Source: an uncultured Ignavibacteria bacterium
GTDB lineage: Bacteria; Bacteroidota; Ignavibacteria; Tepidaquicellales; Tepidaquicellaceae
Assembly: GCA_937924675.1 (NCBI GenBank)
Contig: CALEVL010000086.1
Location: 1-41,833 of the forward strand
Length of the DNA: 41,833 nt
Direction of reading: 5' to 3'
The position numbers and the translations under genes were made by a program. The notes under the pieces were generated by a model. It was given only the letters and a program-made list of their open reading frames with translations. It was not told where the DNA came from and did not search any database. Every line of letters begins with the position of its first letter. Position 1 is the stretch's first letter. This document shows, piece by piece, positions 25,761 through 33,733 of the stretch.

Positions 25761-27524
25761 TTACTTCAGTATCATAAAGTTTTTTGTCATCTCATTTCCT
25801 GCTGACTTCAGTCTGTAAAGATAAACACCGGACGGAAGATTACCGGAAGTGAACCTGTAGCTATATGTTCCATGGTTCAGATATTCATTAACCGGATTAG
25901 AAATTCTTCTTCCCAGCATATCAAATATCTCAAGGCTTGCAACTCCGCTTTGTAAAATTGCAAACTCAATTATTGTCTGTCCGTTGAATGGATTTGGATA
26001 ATTTTGAGAAAGAGTAAACTTCCCTGGCAGCATAGTTGAAATCTGATTTATTCCAACCGGACCGATTGAACCGTTGTAATTCAGATTCTGTGCGTAGATC
26101 CCGCCGTCTCCGAACAATGTTGAATTTCTTCCGTCAAGCCAGGCTCCTGCTGTCATACCGGTGTTAGTCATTGCTGTTACTGCTCCTGCCTTTGGACCTG
26201 CAGCATTGCTTACAGGAACAATTCCCGGAGCATTCCAAATAAACTGACCTGATCTGCCTGCTCTGAATCCGTAAACGGAGGCGTTGAGAACTGCTGACTT
26301 GGTAAATATTACCACAACATTTGTATCCTTTGCGTGGCAGGTCACTCCGAATATGGCAAACGTATCAAGCGCGGAAAATTCTTTTCCGTTATTTCCCCAA
26401 AGTCTTGTACCCGTTGGAGAAAATGCTTGCCCGAAGACTCCCTGATTATCCTGTGTTGCAGCGTCAGCTTCTATCCAATACATGTAAGTTTCATTTGTCT
26501 GGTTCATATAAGCGATGTAAGGATCAACATGAAAGAACAAATTGTTCGTAGAGCCTTCAGCCCCGTTTGCAGGAAAAAGCGCCTGCCCGGCTGAATTGAA
26601 TCTGTGTGCTCTTGCATACAGGACATTATTCTCTGCTGTAAAGTATGAATAAAGAGCTCCGCCGTTCCCGTCAGAATAGATTTTCGGTACGCAATAAATA
26701 GGTACGTGATTTCCTGTATTTGTATAAACTGTTGCCATTGAATTCCATATAGGGCTTCCGGTTGAATTATATTTCATTGAAAAGATTGAAACATTATCAG
26801 GCACAAAACTTCCCACAGTATCCTTCGGACCATAAACCCAGCTGACTATATAGTTTCCGTTCTCGGCGGCAACTACATCCGGATACTGGTAGCGTTTGTT
26901 TCCCGGATCCTTTACATCAATCGGGCTTGTGAATTGAGGAACACCTGATGAACTTAATCTCTGCATTGTAAACCATGAGTTCTTTTCGGAATTATTTATG
27001 AACCACCAAACTATCGCGTAGCTGCCATCAGACAGGGGCGCGACCTTTGGCCATACCTGATATTTTGTTACCTGATTTGTTAGGGTTACGCCATTGGCTC
27101 CCCAAAGAAATTGTCCTGTTGATGATATCTTATAAGCAAACGGATTAGAAATAGTATCTGTCGAATTTCGAATATCTGAGAACACAAGTATTGCATTATC
27201 ACCTGCGTCAACTTTAAGATCATATTCACCAATATATCCGTTTTGAGGATTGCTGCTAACAAGTAAACCATCCTCCGCAAATTGCTTTGCACCCTGAGCA
27301 TTCAGTCGCTGAATGTAAACTCTTAACGAACCTGCTCTGCCGTCAAACCAACTAATGAAGCAACCTCCGTCGCTTGTTGCCGCTACCTTTGGCAATAGCT
27401 GAGCGTTGTTGATATCACAGATCTTTAAATTCAACTGCGGATTGGATGACCATTGAGATTGTGAAACGTCTGAATGCAAAACCATTGACAATAAAGCTGC
27501 AAAAGCTGTCAACAGATTCTTCAT
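25761..27524 (-). CDS. Secreted protein with T9SS type A C-terminal sorting domain
   Basis: Extracellular protein (587 aa) carried to the surface by the type IX secretion system. It has a Sec signal peptide (MKNLLTAFAALLSMVLHSDV, then SQSQW), and a body of repeated beta-propeller-like blocks such as PKVAATSDGGCFISWFDGR and WPKVAPLSDGSYAIVW. The final 80 residues form the sorting domain: FTLSQNYPNPFNGQTIIEF, a LEIFDMLGRRI segment, and a last GVYLYRL strand ending in NFMILK. The body has no catalytic motif that I recognise. The start ATG follows a Shine-Dalgarno-like GGAGG. Both flanks carry REP-like repeats. Confidence 0.9.
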   Translation of the reverse strand: MKNLLTAFAALLSMVLHSDVSQSQWSSNPQLNLKICDINNAQLLPKVAATSDGGCFISWFDGRAGSLRVYIQRLNAQGAKQFAEDGLLVSSNPQNGYIGEYDLKVDAGDNAILVFSDIRNSTDTISNPFAYKISSTGQFLWGANGVTLTNQVTKYQVWPKVAPLSDGSYAIVWWFINNSEKNSWFTMQRLSSSGVPQFTSPIDVKDPGNKRYQYPDVVAAENGNYIVSWVYGPKDTVGSFVPDNVSIFSMKYNSTGSPIWNSMATVYTNTGNHVPIYCVPKIYSDGNGGALYSYFTAENNVLYARAHRFNSAGQALFPANGAEGSTNNLFFHVDPYIAYMNQTNETYMYWIEADAATQDNQGVFGQAFSPTGTRLWGNNGKEFSALDTFAIFGVTCHAKDTNVVVIFTKSAVLNASVYGFRAGRSGQFIWNAPGIVPVSNAAGPKAGAVTAMTNTGMTAGAWLDGRNSTLFGDGGIYAQNLNYNGSIGPVGINQISTMLPGKFTLSQNYPNPFNGQTIIEFAILQSGVASLEIFDMLGRRISNPVNEYLNHGTYSYRFTSGNLPSGVYLYRLKSAGNEMTKNFMILK

Positions 27525-27544
27525 ACTTTCCTCCCTATTTTTTT

Positions 27545-27552
27545 CAAAGCTA
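27545..27552 (-). promoter_or_regulatory. Possible -7 box of the T9SS cargo gene
   Basis: TAGCTTTG on the minus strand matches TAnnTTTG and lies 20 bases before the ATG. The sequence 20 bases upstream is TTT rather than TTG, so the -33 element is weak. Confidence 0.35.
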
Positions 27553-27645
27553 AATTATAAAAAAATAACTTTAAAGGAATTTTTATTCCGGATCTCATTC
27601 ATGCCTCGTTTCAGAATTTTGACGCCGTTTCAAGATTGTCATTTC

Positions 27646-27966
27646 TTTTATGTTTGTCATTCCTGCGGATGCCTGCCCGAAGAATACTGAACTTGAACAC
27701 TTTTCGCAGGCGGGCAGGAATCTACCACAAGCGAAACGACCATTCCGCAGATCCCCGCATTCGCGGGGATGACACATTGGGGGGATTATTGTCAGAGCAG
27801 AAATCTCCGTGCAGTGAAGACACAATTCCGCAAATCCCTGCATGGCTGCCCGCAGAGAGTGTACTTGTTTTAACGCTGCAGGCGGGCCTGCACGGCAAGG
27901 ACGGCGCGGGGAAGACAAAAAGAAGAGATGAGTGTCATAGCAGGGTCCATCCTCCGGATCATCTAT
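27646..27966. repeat. Cluster of REP-like repeats with two nested 43-bp elements
   Basis: At 27673-27715 lies an inverted copy of the 43-bp element of 1-129, differing from 87-129 at two positions. It sits inside an outer palindrome ATTCCTGC (27659-27666) / GCAGGAAT (27714-27721). A second, diverged 42-bp copy is at 27846-27887, with conserved ends CTGCCCG and GCAGGCGGGC and an altered interior. A perfect hairpin ATCCCCGC-ATTC-GCGGGGAT lies at 27751-27770. The 568-bp gap 27525-28092 has no credible gene. Confidence 0.85.
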
Positions 27967-28042
27967 CAAACTTGACATTCCTTCAGTAAGCGTGCGCCTT
28001 AGCTCTCCCAATTGCGAACTTTCAAAACAACTACAAAGAGAA

Positions 28043-28073
28043 TTGAATAAAGAATTTTTGCGATGTAAGTTTG
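28043..28073 (+). promoter_or_regulatory. Promoter of the CYTH gene
   Basis: TTG at 28043-28045, exactly 20 bases, then TAAGTTTG at 28066-28073: a full match to the Bacteroidota consensus. A Shine-Dalgarno-like AGAGGAG at 28081-28087 precedes the ATG at 28093. Confidence 0.65.
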
Positions 28074-28092
28074 ACATGAAAGAGGAGTCAGT

Positions 28093-28620
28093 ATGAAGAT
28101 CACCAATTTTGAATTCAAAGCCAAAGTGCCTGATATCAGGATTCTTGAAGAGAAACTTTTGACGCTTCACCCTAGATTCGTTGGAGAGGATCATCAGATC
28201 GACACTTACTTCGAAGTTCCTTACGGCAGATTAAAACTTCGCGAAGGCAATATCGAAACTGCTCTCATTTATTATGAGCGGGAAGACAAATCAGGGGCAA
28301 GACAATCGGATGTGCTACTCTACAAGCATCAGCAATGTAAATCACTGAAGAAGATTCTTACCAAACTTCACGAAGTAAAGGTCGTTGTTGATAAGTTCAG
28401 GAAGATTTATTTTATTGACAACGTGAAATTTCATTTTGATAATGTGAATGGTCTTGGCAGCTACATCGAAGTAGAAGCTATAGATGAAACCGGCAATGCA
28501 GATATCAAAGAGCTTCAGGAACAATGCCGTTATTATTCAAAGTTCTTCGGCATTGCAGAGAAAGACTGTGAAACCTATTCTTATAGCGATCTGCTGTTGA
28601 ACAATAAGAACGGATCGTGA
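28093..28620 (+). CDS. CYTH-domain protein (CyaB / class IV adenylate cyclase-like)
   Basis: A 175-aa protein of the CYTH triphosphate-tunnel superfamily. The N-terminal NFEFKAKV is the ExKxK-type signature, followed by QIDTYFEVPYGRLKLRE, a YYERED strand, VVVDKFRKIYFIDNVKFHFD and GLGSYIEVEA, which place charged residues in the tunnel as in the CyaB-like group. Members hydrolyse or cyclise nucleoside or organic triphosphates; true adenylate cyclase activity cannot be inferred. It has its own promoter and an unusual clear Shine-Dalgarno site, and stands alone. Confidence 0.86.
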   Translation: MKITNFEFKAKVPDIRILEEKLLTLHPRFVGEDHQIDTYFEVPYGRLKLREGNIETALIYYEREDKSGARQSDVLLYKHQQCKSLKKILTKLHEVKVVVDKFRKIYFIDNVKFHFDNVNGLGSYIEVEAIDETGNADIKELQEQCRYYSKFFGIAEKDCETYSYSDLLLNNKNGS

Positions 28621-28698
28621 ACCGGACCCAATAAAGCATTCACGGAAGATTTATAGCTCGTGACATATTTTCAGAATCATAAACTAAAAATCAATAAA

Positions 28699-29160
28699 AT
28701 GAACAAAGTAAAATTCCTTTCCGCGGGCTTGCTGATGTATCTTCTTATGTCGGTAAATGGTGTGCAGGCGCAGTCAATCTTCGACAAATGGGTAGCTTTG
28801 AAAGACTTCCATGAAGTGATGTCGCAGACCTTTCATCCGATGGAAGACGGCAACCTCGAACCAATCAAAACAAGAAGTCTTGAGATGTCAGAAAAAGCGA
28901 CTTTGGTGAACAAAGATGTTCCTGCCGAATTCAATACTCCGGAAATTACCGATGCGGCGAAGAGGCTGGATGAAGGATGCAAGAATCTGAATGAAATAAT
29001 CTCGAAAAATGCGACTGACGATGAAATAAAGAAATCACTTACTTCAATGCATGATGTGTTTCATGAGATTGCAGGATTGTGCAGTGACACCGATAAACAT
29101 GATGCGGAAAAGTCAAAGACAGATAAAACAGAAACAGAAATATCTGATCCGTCAAAATAA
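28699..29160 (+). CDS. Small secreted helical protein of unknown function
   Basis: 153 aa from ATG at 28699 (a GTG at 28660 is in frame but would place 13 polar residues before the signal peptide). The signal peptide is MNKVKFLSAGLLMYLLMSVN ending GVQAQS. The mature part is predicted helical and has paired histidine-containing helices: DFHEVMSQTFHPMEDGN near the start and MHDVFHEIAGLC near the end, with a Lys/Glu/Thr-rich tail. The spacing recalls small four-helix metal- or heme-binding periplasmic proteins, but there is no CxxCH and I cannot assign a family. A rho-independent terminator follows. Confidence 0.65.
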   Translation: MNKVKFLSAGLLMYLLMSVNGVQAQSIFDKWVALKDFHEVMSQTFHPMEDGNLEPIKTRSLEMSEKATLVNKDVPAEFNTPEITDAAKRLDEGCKNLNEIISKNATDDEIKKSLTSMHDVFHEIAGLCSDTDKHDAEKSKTDKTETEISDPSK

Positions 29161-29291
29161 ATTCACTTTGCAGTCGCTTCACATTTTGAATCTATCTTAG
29201 CTGTCAGTTTACGTAATAAATACTCTCAACAGAGATAAAGAATTCGCAACAAGTGAATTGATTACTAATTGGTGCATGTGATTTTTTAAAT

Positions 29292-29324
29292 AAGAACTGT
29301 CTGAAATACGGCAGTTCTTTTTTT
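29292..29324 (+). terminator. Rho-independent terminator
   Basis: AAGAACTGTC (29292-29301) pairs with GGCAGTTCTT (29310-29319), including one G-U pair, with an 8-base loop, and seven T residues follow at 29318-29324. It ends the 28699-29160 transcript and abuts the stop codon of the convergent YCII gene. Confidence 0.8.
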
Positions 29325-29646
29325 ATTGCCTGATCAAAGCCAGTGAGAACTCGAAAAATTCCGCGGTCATAATTCCTCCTTTTACTGCCGGATCATTCTC
29401 CATTATCTCCTTTGCTTCATCTTCTGAAGCAGCTTCCAGAATTGCTATTCCCATATCTCTTTCGGTCATAGGCATGTTTACAGTCCTCCCGGCCATTACA
29501 AGTTTTCCTGATTCCAGCATGCCTTTGAGATAATTGAAGTGAACACCGACGGTCTCTTCCTCATCCTTTGTCCATGAGCTGAAATCTCTCAGGTCTTTGC
29601 GGAGAGACAGTCGGTAACAGTAGTGCTTCTTCTTTTCCGTTGTCAA
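29323..29646 (-). CDS. YCII-related domain protein
   Basis: A 107-aa small ferredoxin-like-fold protein. It has the YCII pattern: a YRLSLRKDL strand, HFNYLKGMLESGKLVMAG, a MGIAILEAASEDEAKEIMEN helix and DPAVKGGIMTAEFFEF at the end. Family members are thought to act as small enzymes or dimeric lyase-like proteins; no activity can be set. The start is TTG at 29646, the only usual start near, 14 bp after the HD gene stop, so it is the last gene of the NDH-2/HD/YCII operon. Confidence 0.85.
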   Translation of the reverse strand: MTTEKKKHYCYRLSLRKDLRDFSSWTKDEEETVGVHFNYLKGMLESGKLVMAGRTVNMPMTERDMGIAILEAASEDEAKEIMENDPAVKGGIMTAEFFEFSLALIRQ

Positions 29647-29660
29647 GTTCAGAAAATGAT

Positions 29661-30107
29661 TTACTTGTTGGATTCCTCGGCGGCAACCTTTGTAAGAAAT
29701 CTGTAAGCCCGGAGGTATTTGTTGAGTCTCTCAATATCATGCTCCTTTAACATCTCAATTCTTCTAATGTCCATGTTATCGGTGAGATCGTTCAGCTTAA
29801 CATTTACTGCAAGCCGGTTCTTTGCTACGCGGCCGACGAATTCGTCATAATCCTCAGTATCTGATTTTTTAGTCAGGCAAACAATTGCATCAATGATCCT
29901 TTCGCTGAAGCCCTCACTTCTGAGATCATCAAAAGTCATCCCGGTATCCTCAACAACATCATGCAATGCTCCGCAGATTTTTTCTTCTTCCGTCCTTCCC
30001 ATATTCATAACCCGAAAGATATGTCCAAGATAAGATTCACCGCTCTTATCTTTTTGATCTTTGTGAGCATCAATAGCTATTTCAATTGCTCTCTTAATTG
30101 TCGGCAT
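29661..30107 (-). CDS. HD-domain phosphohydrolase, SpoT/MESH1-like
   Basis: A stand-alone 148-aa HD hydrolase from ATG at 30107 (an ATG at 30137 would lengthen it by ten residues and increase the overlap with the upstream gene). The opening AIDAHKDQKDKSGESYLGHI, then CGALHDVVEDTGMTF and VKLNDLTDNMDIRR match the Mn-dependent hydrolase half of RelA/SpoT proteins: the metal His, the HD pair, the ED pair and a late Asp are all present. No synthetase or regulatory domain is attached, so it may be a small alarmone hydrolase. The start overlaps the NDH-2 gene end by 14 bp, implying translational coupling. Confidence 0.82.
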   Translation of the reverse strand: MPTIKRAIEIAIDAHKDQKDKSGESYLGHIFRVMNMGRTEEEKICGALHDVVEDTGMTFDDLRSEGFSERIIDAIVCLTKKSDTEDYDEFVGRVAKNRLAVNVKLNDLTDNMDIRRIEMLKEHDIERLNKYLRAYRFLTKVAAEESNK

Positions 30108-31389
30108 GTTGCTTTTTAGATTCAGTTTTGTCTTCATTCATCGGATCGGTTATCACTCTTACGCCTGCTCCGAATGTCAGATAACTCCATATCCATGTCA
30201 GCAGTATGTTCAGCTTATTCTTGAAACCAACCTGATAGAACAGATGCACAAACAGCCAGGCCAGCCATCCCAAAAATCCTTTCATCTTGTATCCTCTCAG
30301 ATCAGCAACGGCATCCTTTCTTCCGATCGTAGCCATATTTCCTTTTTCAAAATACTCGAATGGTCTACTCTTCTTTCCTGAGATCTCGCGTTTGATTGTA
30401 CGGGCAACATATCTTCCCTGCTGCATTGCAACTGAGCTAACTCCCGGAAGATATTTTCCGTCAGCAGTCTTAAACGCCGCCATGTCTCCGATTACAAAGA
30501 TCTCCGGATGATCTTCAAGCGCGCAGTTTTCATTCACTATCACACGCTTCTGCCGGTCAAGCTTCTCGTTCAGTTCTGAAGTGATCGGAACTGCCTCTAC
30601 TCCTGCCGCCCAGATGATAATGTTTGCACTGATCACTTTCTCGCCTTCAAGCGTCATAAGTTGCAAGCTGTGTTTTGAAATTTCCTTAACGCGTGTGTTC
30701 AGCATCACTCTAACGCCGCGTTTCATCAGGGCTTCTTTTGTATATACAGAAAGCGATCTGTCAAATGTAGGAAGCAGGTCGGAGCCGGCTTCTATGAGTG
30801 TAATTTTGCTTTTCGCCGTATCTATGTTCCGGAAGTCATCGCGGATTATTTTGCGGGAAAGTTCAGCGATTGAACCTGCAAGCTCAACTCCGGTTGGTCC
30901 GCCGCCGACTATAACATAGTTCAATAGCTCTTCCGCACGTGACGGATCATTCTCCGCTTCTTCAAAAGAGAGCAGCAAGCGCCGCCTTATCTGCAATGCA
31001 TCATTCAGATTTTTGAGGCCTGATGTGTATTGCTTCCATTCATTCTTTCCGAAGTAACCCGTTCTGGCGCCGAGAGCAAGTATAAGATAATCATACTTCA
31101 AGGTTCTGTTGCTGAGCATTACCTCTTTCTTCTCTTTACTGATGCCGGTTATCTCATCCATAATGACTGTGACATTCTTTCTGTTTCTCGTCAGAGATCT
31201 TGCGGGTATCGCAATATCTGCAGGACTTAGCACTGCCGATGCAATCTGATACAGCAACGGCTGGAAGAGATGATGGTTCGTTCGGTCTATCCAGATGATC
31301 TCCAGATCACTGTCTTTCATAAGGGACTTGACGGCCTGCAGTCCGCCAAATCCTGCACCGGCAACTATTACTGTATGTTTGTTTTTCAT
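30094..31389 (-). CDS. ndh: Type II NADH:quinone oxidoreductase (NDH-2)
   Basis: Peripheral membrane flavoprotein passing electrons from NADH to quinone without pumping protons (431 aa). The ATG at 31389 is preferred because the FAD motif VIVAGAGFGGLQA starts five residues later; the frame is open 31 codons further upstream without family similarity. A second Rossmann motif, YVIVGGGPTGVELAGSIAEL, binds NADH. FVIGDMA near residue 300 is the second FAD signature and AMQQGRYVA is the quinone-site segment. The C-terminal hydrophobic and amphipathic region (GFLGWLAWLFVHLFYQVGF) probably anchors it to the membrane. First gene of the operon with the HD and YCII genes. Confidence 0.93.
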   Translation of the reverse strand: MKNKHTVIVAGAGFGGLQAVKSLMKDSDLEIIWIDRTNHHLFQPLLYQIASAVLSPADIAIPARSLTRNRKNVTVIMDEITGISKEKKEVMLSNRTLKYDYLILALGARTGYFGKNEWKQYTSGLKNLNDALQIRRRLLLSFEEAENDPSRAEELLNYVIVGGGPTGVELAGSIAELSRKIIRDDFRNIDTAKSKITLIEAGSDLLPTFDRSLSVYTKEALMKRGVRVMLNTRVKEISKHSLQLMTLEGEKVISANIIIWAAGVEAVPITSELNEKLDRQKRVIVNENCALEDHPEIFVIGDMAAFKTADGKYLPGVSSVAMQQGRYVARTIKREISGKKSRPFEYFEKGNMATIGRKDAVADLRGYKMKGFLGWLAWLFVHLFYQVGFKNKLNILLTWIWSYLTFGAGVRVITDPMNEDKTESKKQHADN

Positions 31390-31547
31390 AAGGTTCGCAA
31401 ATTTACTTCCCTCGATTTTCAATAGCCACAGATTAATCAAAGCATGAATTTCTGTGAAGTGTCTTTCTTCAATTAAAGGCACTTGCAGGTAATTTCTTGT
31501 GGCTTATGAAATCAATATATTTGCATCAATCAAAAAAACGAATATTA

Positions 31548-31877
31548 ATGGACAAGAATTTTGTAACCACCGCATTTGATTTTGAAGGATGCAAGATAGT
31601 AAAGAACCTCGGTATAGTAAGAGGAATCATTGTGAGATCAAGGAATATCTTTGCAAACATCGGTGCTTCATTTCAGACGCTTGCAGGCGGTAACATTACA
31701 TTGTACACCGAACTTTGCGAGAAGACAAGATTGGATGCATTCGAACTCATGGTTCAGCATGCCGATGAGATCGGAGCAAATGCTATTATCGGAATGCGCT
31801 ATGATGCAAACGAAGTGATGCAGGGCGTAACAGAAGTTCTTGCATACGGCACTGCTGTAGTTGTAGAAAGAAAATAA
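31548..31877 (+). CDS. YbjQ/UPF0145 family protein
   Basis: A 109-aa protein of the UPF0145 (YbjQ, heavy-metal-binding-like) family. Typical blocks are GCKIVKNLGIVRGIIVRSRN, IGASFQTLAGGNITLYTEL and HADEIGANAIIGMRYDA. Such proteins form pentameric rings; a metal role has been suggested but is not established. ATG at 31548 is chosen because the family starts there; the frame is open 17 codons upstream. TATATTTG at about 31516 resembles a -7 box, but no TTG lies 20 bases before it. Confidence 0.88.
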   Translation: MDKNFVTTAFDFEGCKIVKNLGIVRGIIVRSRNIFANIGASFQTLAGGNITLYTELCEKTRLDAFELMVQHADEIGANAIIGMRYDANEVMQGVTEVLAYGTAVVVERK

Positions 31878-31890
31878 TTTATCGGCTATG

Positions 31891-32670
31891 CTACCTGACT
31901 TCTGAGTTTATCTTAGTCTGAAGTTCCATCATAGGCTTCTGATTTACTCTGAACATGCCTTCCCCTGATCTGTCAAGGTCAGATATTAATGTGATCACTA
32001 AAGCAAATGTAAGTGCAAACAGGAATCCGGGTATTGATAATTTTGCATTGGTAATGCCTGCCTCAAATCCTGTAACAAGCATGCTTATGAAAGCTAAAAC
32101 ATAAGCAGTAAGCCAAATCGCAAGAGGTATCTGCTGAGTAATTGCAACTGTTACGCGTTTTGTATGGAGATCGATCGTTTCGTTGAGTGTTTGTATATAC
32201 AATGCCACCATCTCTGAACCCGGCTGTGACATTGCATAGGACGAAGATATTTTCCACATTCTGTCCAGAATCTCATCTGATCTTCTCAATCCATCCTGCA
32301 GAGTCTCGGGATGAAAATATACATTCACTCTCAGATTGACATATTCCTTTAGTAAATTCTTAACCTCTGATTTAACCGGATCGGCAAGTAGATCCGTTCT
32401 CAGATAAGTTGTACCTATCGAATTTGTTTCATCCAGCAAGTTTGAGCGTTTCATATCAAATCTCGAAGATGCTATTCCGAAAACGAAAGCAATTACAAAA
32501 GCTACAAGAGTTAATTGCCCTGCAATGACAACACTTATACCTTTCTCAGGTTCTTTCTTGCCCTTTGCGTATCTTCTGCCATAAGTGATTCCAATCCACA
32601 TTGCGAAAACAAATAGCACAAATGTGAACACCAACAATAGCGGCAAAGGAATTGTGTCTGTATCAAACAT
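31891..32670 (-). CDS. DUF4239 (bestrophin-like) membrane protein
   Basis: Integral membrane protein (259 aa) with two N-terminal helices (LLLVFTFVLFVFAMWIGITY and VVIAGQLTLVAFVIAFVFGI), a long soluble middle part containing SRFDMKRSNLLDETNSIGTT, and two C-terminal helices (IWLTAYVLAFISMLVTGF and IPGFLFALTFALVITLI). This order and the DExNSIGTTYLR block are characteristic of DUF4239. An ion-channel role has been suggested from its bestrophin-like architecture, but no function is established. It is convergent with the YbjQ gene. Confidence 0.83.
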   Translation of the reverse strand: MFDTDTIPLPLLLVFTFVLFVFAMWIGITYGRRYAKGKKEPEKGISVVIAGQLTLVAFVIAFVFGIASSRFDMKRSNLLDETNSIGTTYLRTDLLADPVKSEVKNLLKEYVNLRVNVYFHPETLQDGLRRSDEILDRMWKISSSYAMSQPGSEMVALYIQTLNETIDLHTKRVTVAITQQIPLAIWLTAYVLAFISMLVTGFEAGITNAKLSIPGFLFALTFALVITLISDLDRSGEGMFRVNQKPMMELQTKINSEVR

Positions 32671-32761
32671 TTCTGTATTGTTAAGTTTTTTAAATTAATC
32701 TCACATTTCCTTAATTACCGGGCCGGAGAATTTCAAATTTATTATACTGCCGTAAAATGAA

Positions 32762-33733
32762 TTAATGCAACTGCTTAATCTTCTCGATCAGCTTCTCTGA
32801 TCTGATTCTTCTGCCCTCTTCATTCAAATGATACACAGTATCAAAGAACATTGCATCTGGAAAAACCATCTCTTCGGGAGTTGTGATGATGTCAATCTCC
32901 AAGTCATCTTTCAATTGCTTTTCAAACTCCTTTACTGCCGGCAGGTTCTTCTCATACTCACTCGTTGGATAACTTGCGTAAGTAAAATAAACCCTGGCTC
33001 CATGCTCTCTTGCATACTCAGCAAAATCATTCAGCTTTTTTATGCTAGCCGAATAATCCTTTGCTTCGATTGGCGTTCTTCCGCGAAGATCATCAGGGTA
33101 TTTCTGACCAAGATGGCTGATGACATCGCCGTTGGAATTAAATGCCTTCCGGGAATAAATCAGCGTGTCATACGAGTGCAGCTGATCGGATACAAACACT
33201 TTTGCTTCTTTGAATTTAAGCACTTTGTCAAAGAACTGATTGAAGTACTTTTGCTTCCCCGATTGCGCCTCACTTACATAATACTTTGCCTTTTGCGAAT
33301 AATAGTCACCGTCACGGTCAATATACTCCTCTGCCTTCGGATATAAATGAGTTATGTAGTCTATATCTTTGTAATAAAGCTCATCCAGATAATATTCAAT
33401 TGATAGAATTACTATGTCACCTTTTCGGATGTTCTGTTTCACATTGTTCAGTACAAAAGTTAATCCGAAATTTCCATGCAGTCCCATATTGATCACAGGC
33501 ATTCCAAATTCTTTTTCTATCATCTTTGAATCCAGCCCGAAAGCCAGGTTTGATGCTCCCGCAAAAATTATCCGTGGGGACGGTGTATTCATTATCAAAC
33601 TGTCTTTGTCAATGATCGCCGCGAAGTAGTTTTGAGGATCATAAATTCTGCTGCTGCTCTTGCGTATTATAATAAACAGAGTTGCCGTAACAACAAGAGT
33701 CAGTATCAATATTTTAATAACAAGTCTTGTCAA
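32762..33733 (-). CDS. SGNH/GDSL-like protein partnered with an MBOAT acyltransferase
   Basis: A 323-aa protein with one N-terminal membrane helix (VIKILILTLVVTATLFIII) and a periplasmic SGNH-type domain. Candidate catalytic residues are Ser61 in FAGASNLAFG, and Asp298 and His302 in FFDTVYHLNEEG, a D..H pattern as in AlgJ/DltD-like proteins. It probably receives an acyl group from the MBOAT protein and transfers it to a polysaccharide or wall polymer. The TTG start at 33733 overlaps the MBOAT stop in TTGA, giving a 4-bp overlap. The polymer is unknown: no exopolysaccharide synthesis genes lie beside it. Confidence 0.83.
   Translation of the reverse strand: MTRLVIKILILTLVVTATLFIIIRKSSSRIYDPQNYFAAIIDKDSLIMNTPSPRIIFAGASNLAFGLDSKMIEKEFGMPVINMGLHGNFGLTFVLNNVKQNIRKGDIVILSIEYYLDELYYKDIDYITHLYPKAEEYIDRDGDYYSQKAKYYVSEAQSGKQKYFNQFFDKVLKFKEAKVFVSDQLHSYDTLIYSRKAFNSNGDVISHLGQKYPDDLRGRTPIEAKDYSASIKKLNDFAEYAREHGARVYFTYASYPTSEYEKNLPAVKEFEKQLKDDLEIDIITTPEEMVFPDAMFFDTVYHLNEEGRRIRSEKLIEKIKQLH

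Noticed and set aside
27595..28194. Long minus-strand open frame upstream of the CYTH gene
   Set aside because: It runs through the REP cluster and overlaps the CYTH gene antisense; the composition is repeat-derived.
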